A DNA stretch of 64,000 nucleotides, taken from assembly GCF_005222705.1 (NCBI RefSeq), contig NZ_STGF01000008.1, positions 186,001-250,000 on the forward strand. The letters are read 5' to 3'. Origin of the DNA: Paenibacillus sp. SY21-1 (GTDB lineage Bacteria; Bacillota; Bacilli; Paenibacillales; Paenibacillaceae). Shown one piece after another: positions 63,999 to 64,000 of the stretch (position 1 is the first letter of the stretch; each line of letters opens with the position of its first letter). The translations under genes and the position numbers were made by a program. The notes beneath the pieces were generated by a model. It was not told the origin of the DNA and did no database searches. It saw only the letters and a list, made by a program, of their open reading frames with translations.

Positions 63999-64000
63999 AT

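Overview
This window is a chromosomal segment from a spore-forming Firmicute, most likely Paenibacillus or a close relative. The evidence is gene order plus sporulation content. From tsf to ricA the order closely follows the Bacillus subtilis chromosome, running through the cdsA-polC, nusA-infB and pnp regions, dpaAB, dapG-dapA, an RNase J gene, spoIIIE, the ymf genes, recA, rny, spoVS and miaB. The moderately high GC content, a short archaeal-type ProS, korAB, and the absence of several B. subtilis neighbours at their usual places (asd, ymxH, pbpX, tdh-kbl, cotE) point to Paenibacillaceae rather than Bacillus itself. Almost every gene is on the + strand. The exceptions are an MFS exporter and bioY.

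Layout. 1-7.8 kb: tsf, pyrH, frr, uppS, cdsA, dxr, rasP and proS, covering translation, UMP synthesis, undecaprenyl and CDP-diglyceride synthesis, and intramembrane proteolysis. 7.9-12.2 kb: polC. 12.2-20.5 kb: a classic nusA/infB transcription-translation operon (rimP, nusA, rnpM/ylxR, ylxQ, infB, rbfA, nrnA, truB, ribF) behind a strong sigma-A promoter. 20.5-23.3 kb: rpsO and pnp. 23.4-30.3 kb: a degenerate polysaccharide deacetylase (ylxY), an M16 protease, dut, dipicolinate synthase (dpaA, dpaB), aspartokinase and dapA. DpaAB and DapG/DapA together supply dihydrodipicolinate-derived products for spore core dipicolinate and for diaminopimelate. 30.4-37.2 kb: an RNase J, tepA, a ylzJ-like gene, spoIIIE/ftsK and a forespore-type sleB with a recognisable sigma-G promoter. 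37.3-46.9 kb: the ymfF-ymfH M16 pair, an SDR, ymfJ, ymfK, rodZ, a yajQ-family gene, pgsA, cinA and recA (LexA box). 46.9-50.8 kb: recX, rny, ymdB and spoVS (sigma-H promoter).

50.8-57.6 kb is the more variable accessory part. It holds a membrane dipeptidase, korA-korB (2-oxoacid:ferredoxin oxidoreductase), a stand-alone PduL-type phosphotransacylase, and a divergent TetR / DHA2 exporter pair with a perfect 16-bp palindromic operator. 57.8-60.1 kb returns to conserved order with miaB and ricA. A 160-bp MITE-like element with TA target duplication lies at 60.1 kb. The right end (60.4-64 kb) is a biotin uptake locus. bioY on the minus strand is divergent from an ECF ATPase gene and a second gene fusing an ECF ATPase to the EcfT transmembrane component, and both share a textbook BirA operator.

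No tRNA, rRNA, CRISPR array or prophage was seen. The most unusual items are the BirA-controlled ECF module with its ATPase-EcfT fusion and 13-residue tandem-repeat linker, the MITE-like element, the inverted-repeat-rich interval that replaces asd upstream of dapG, and a 27-codon ORF coupled to pgsA.
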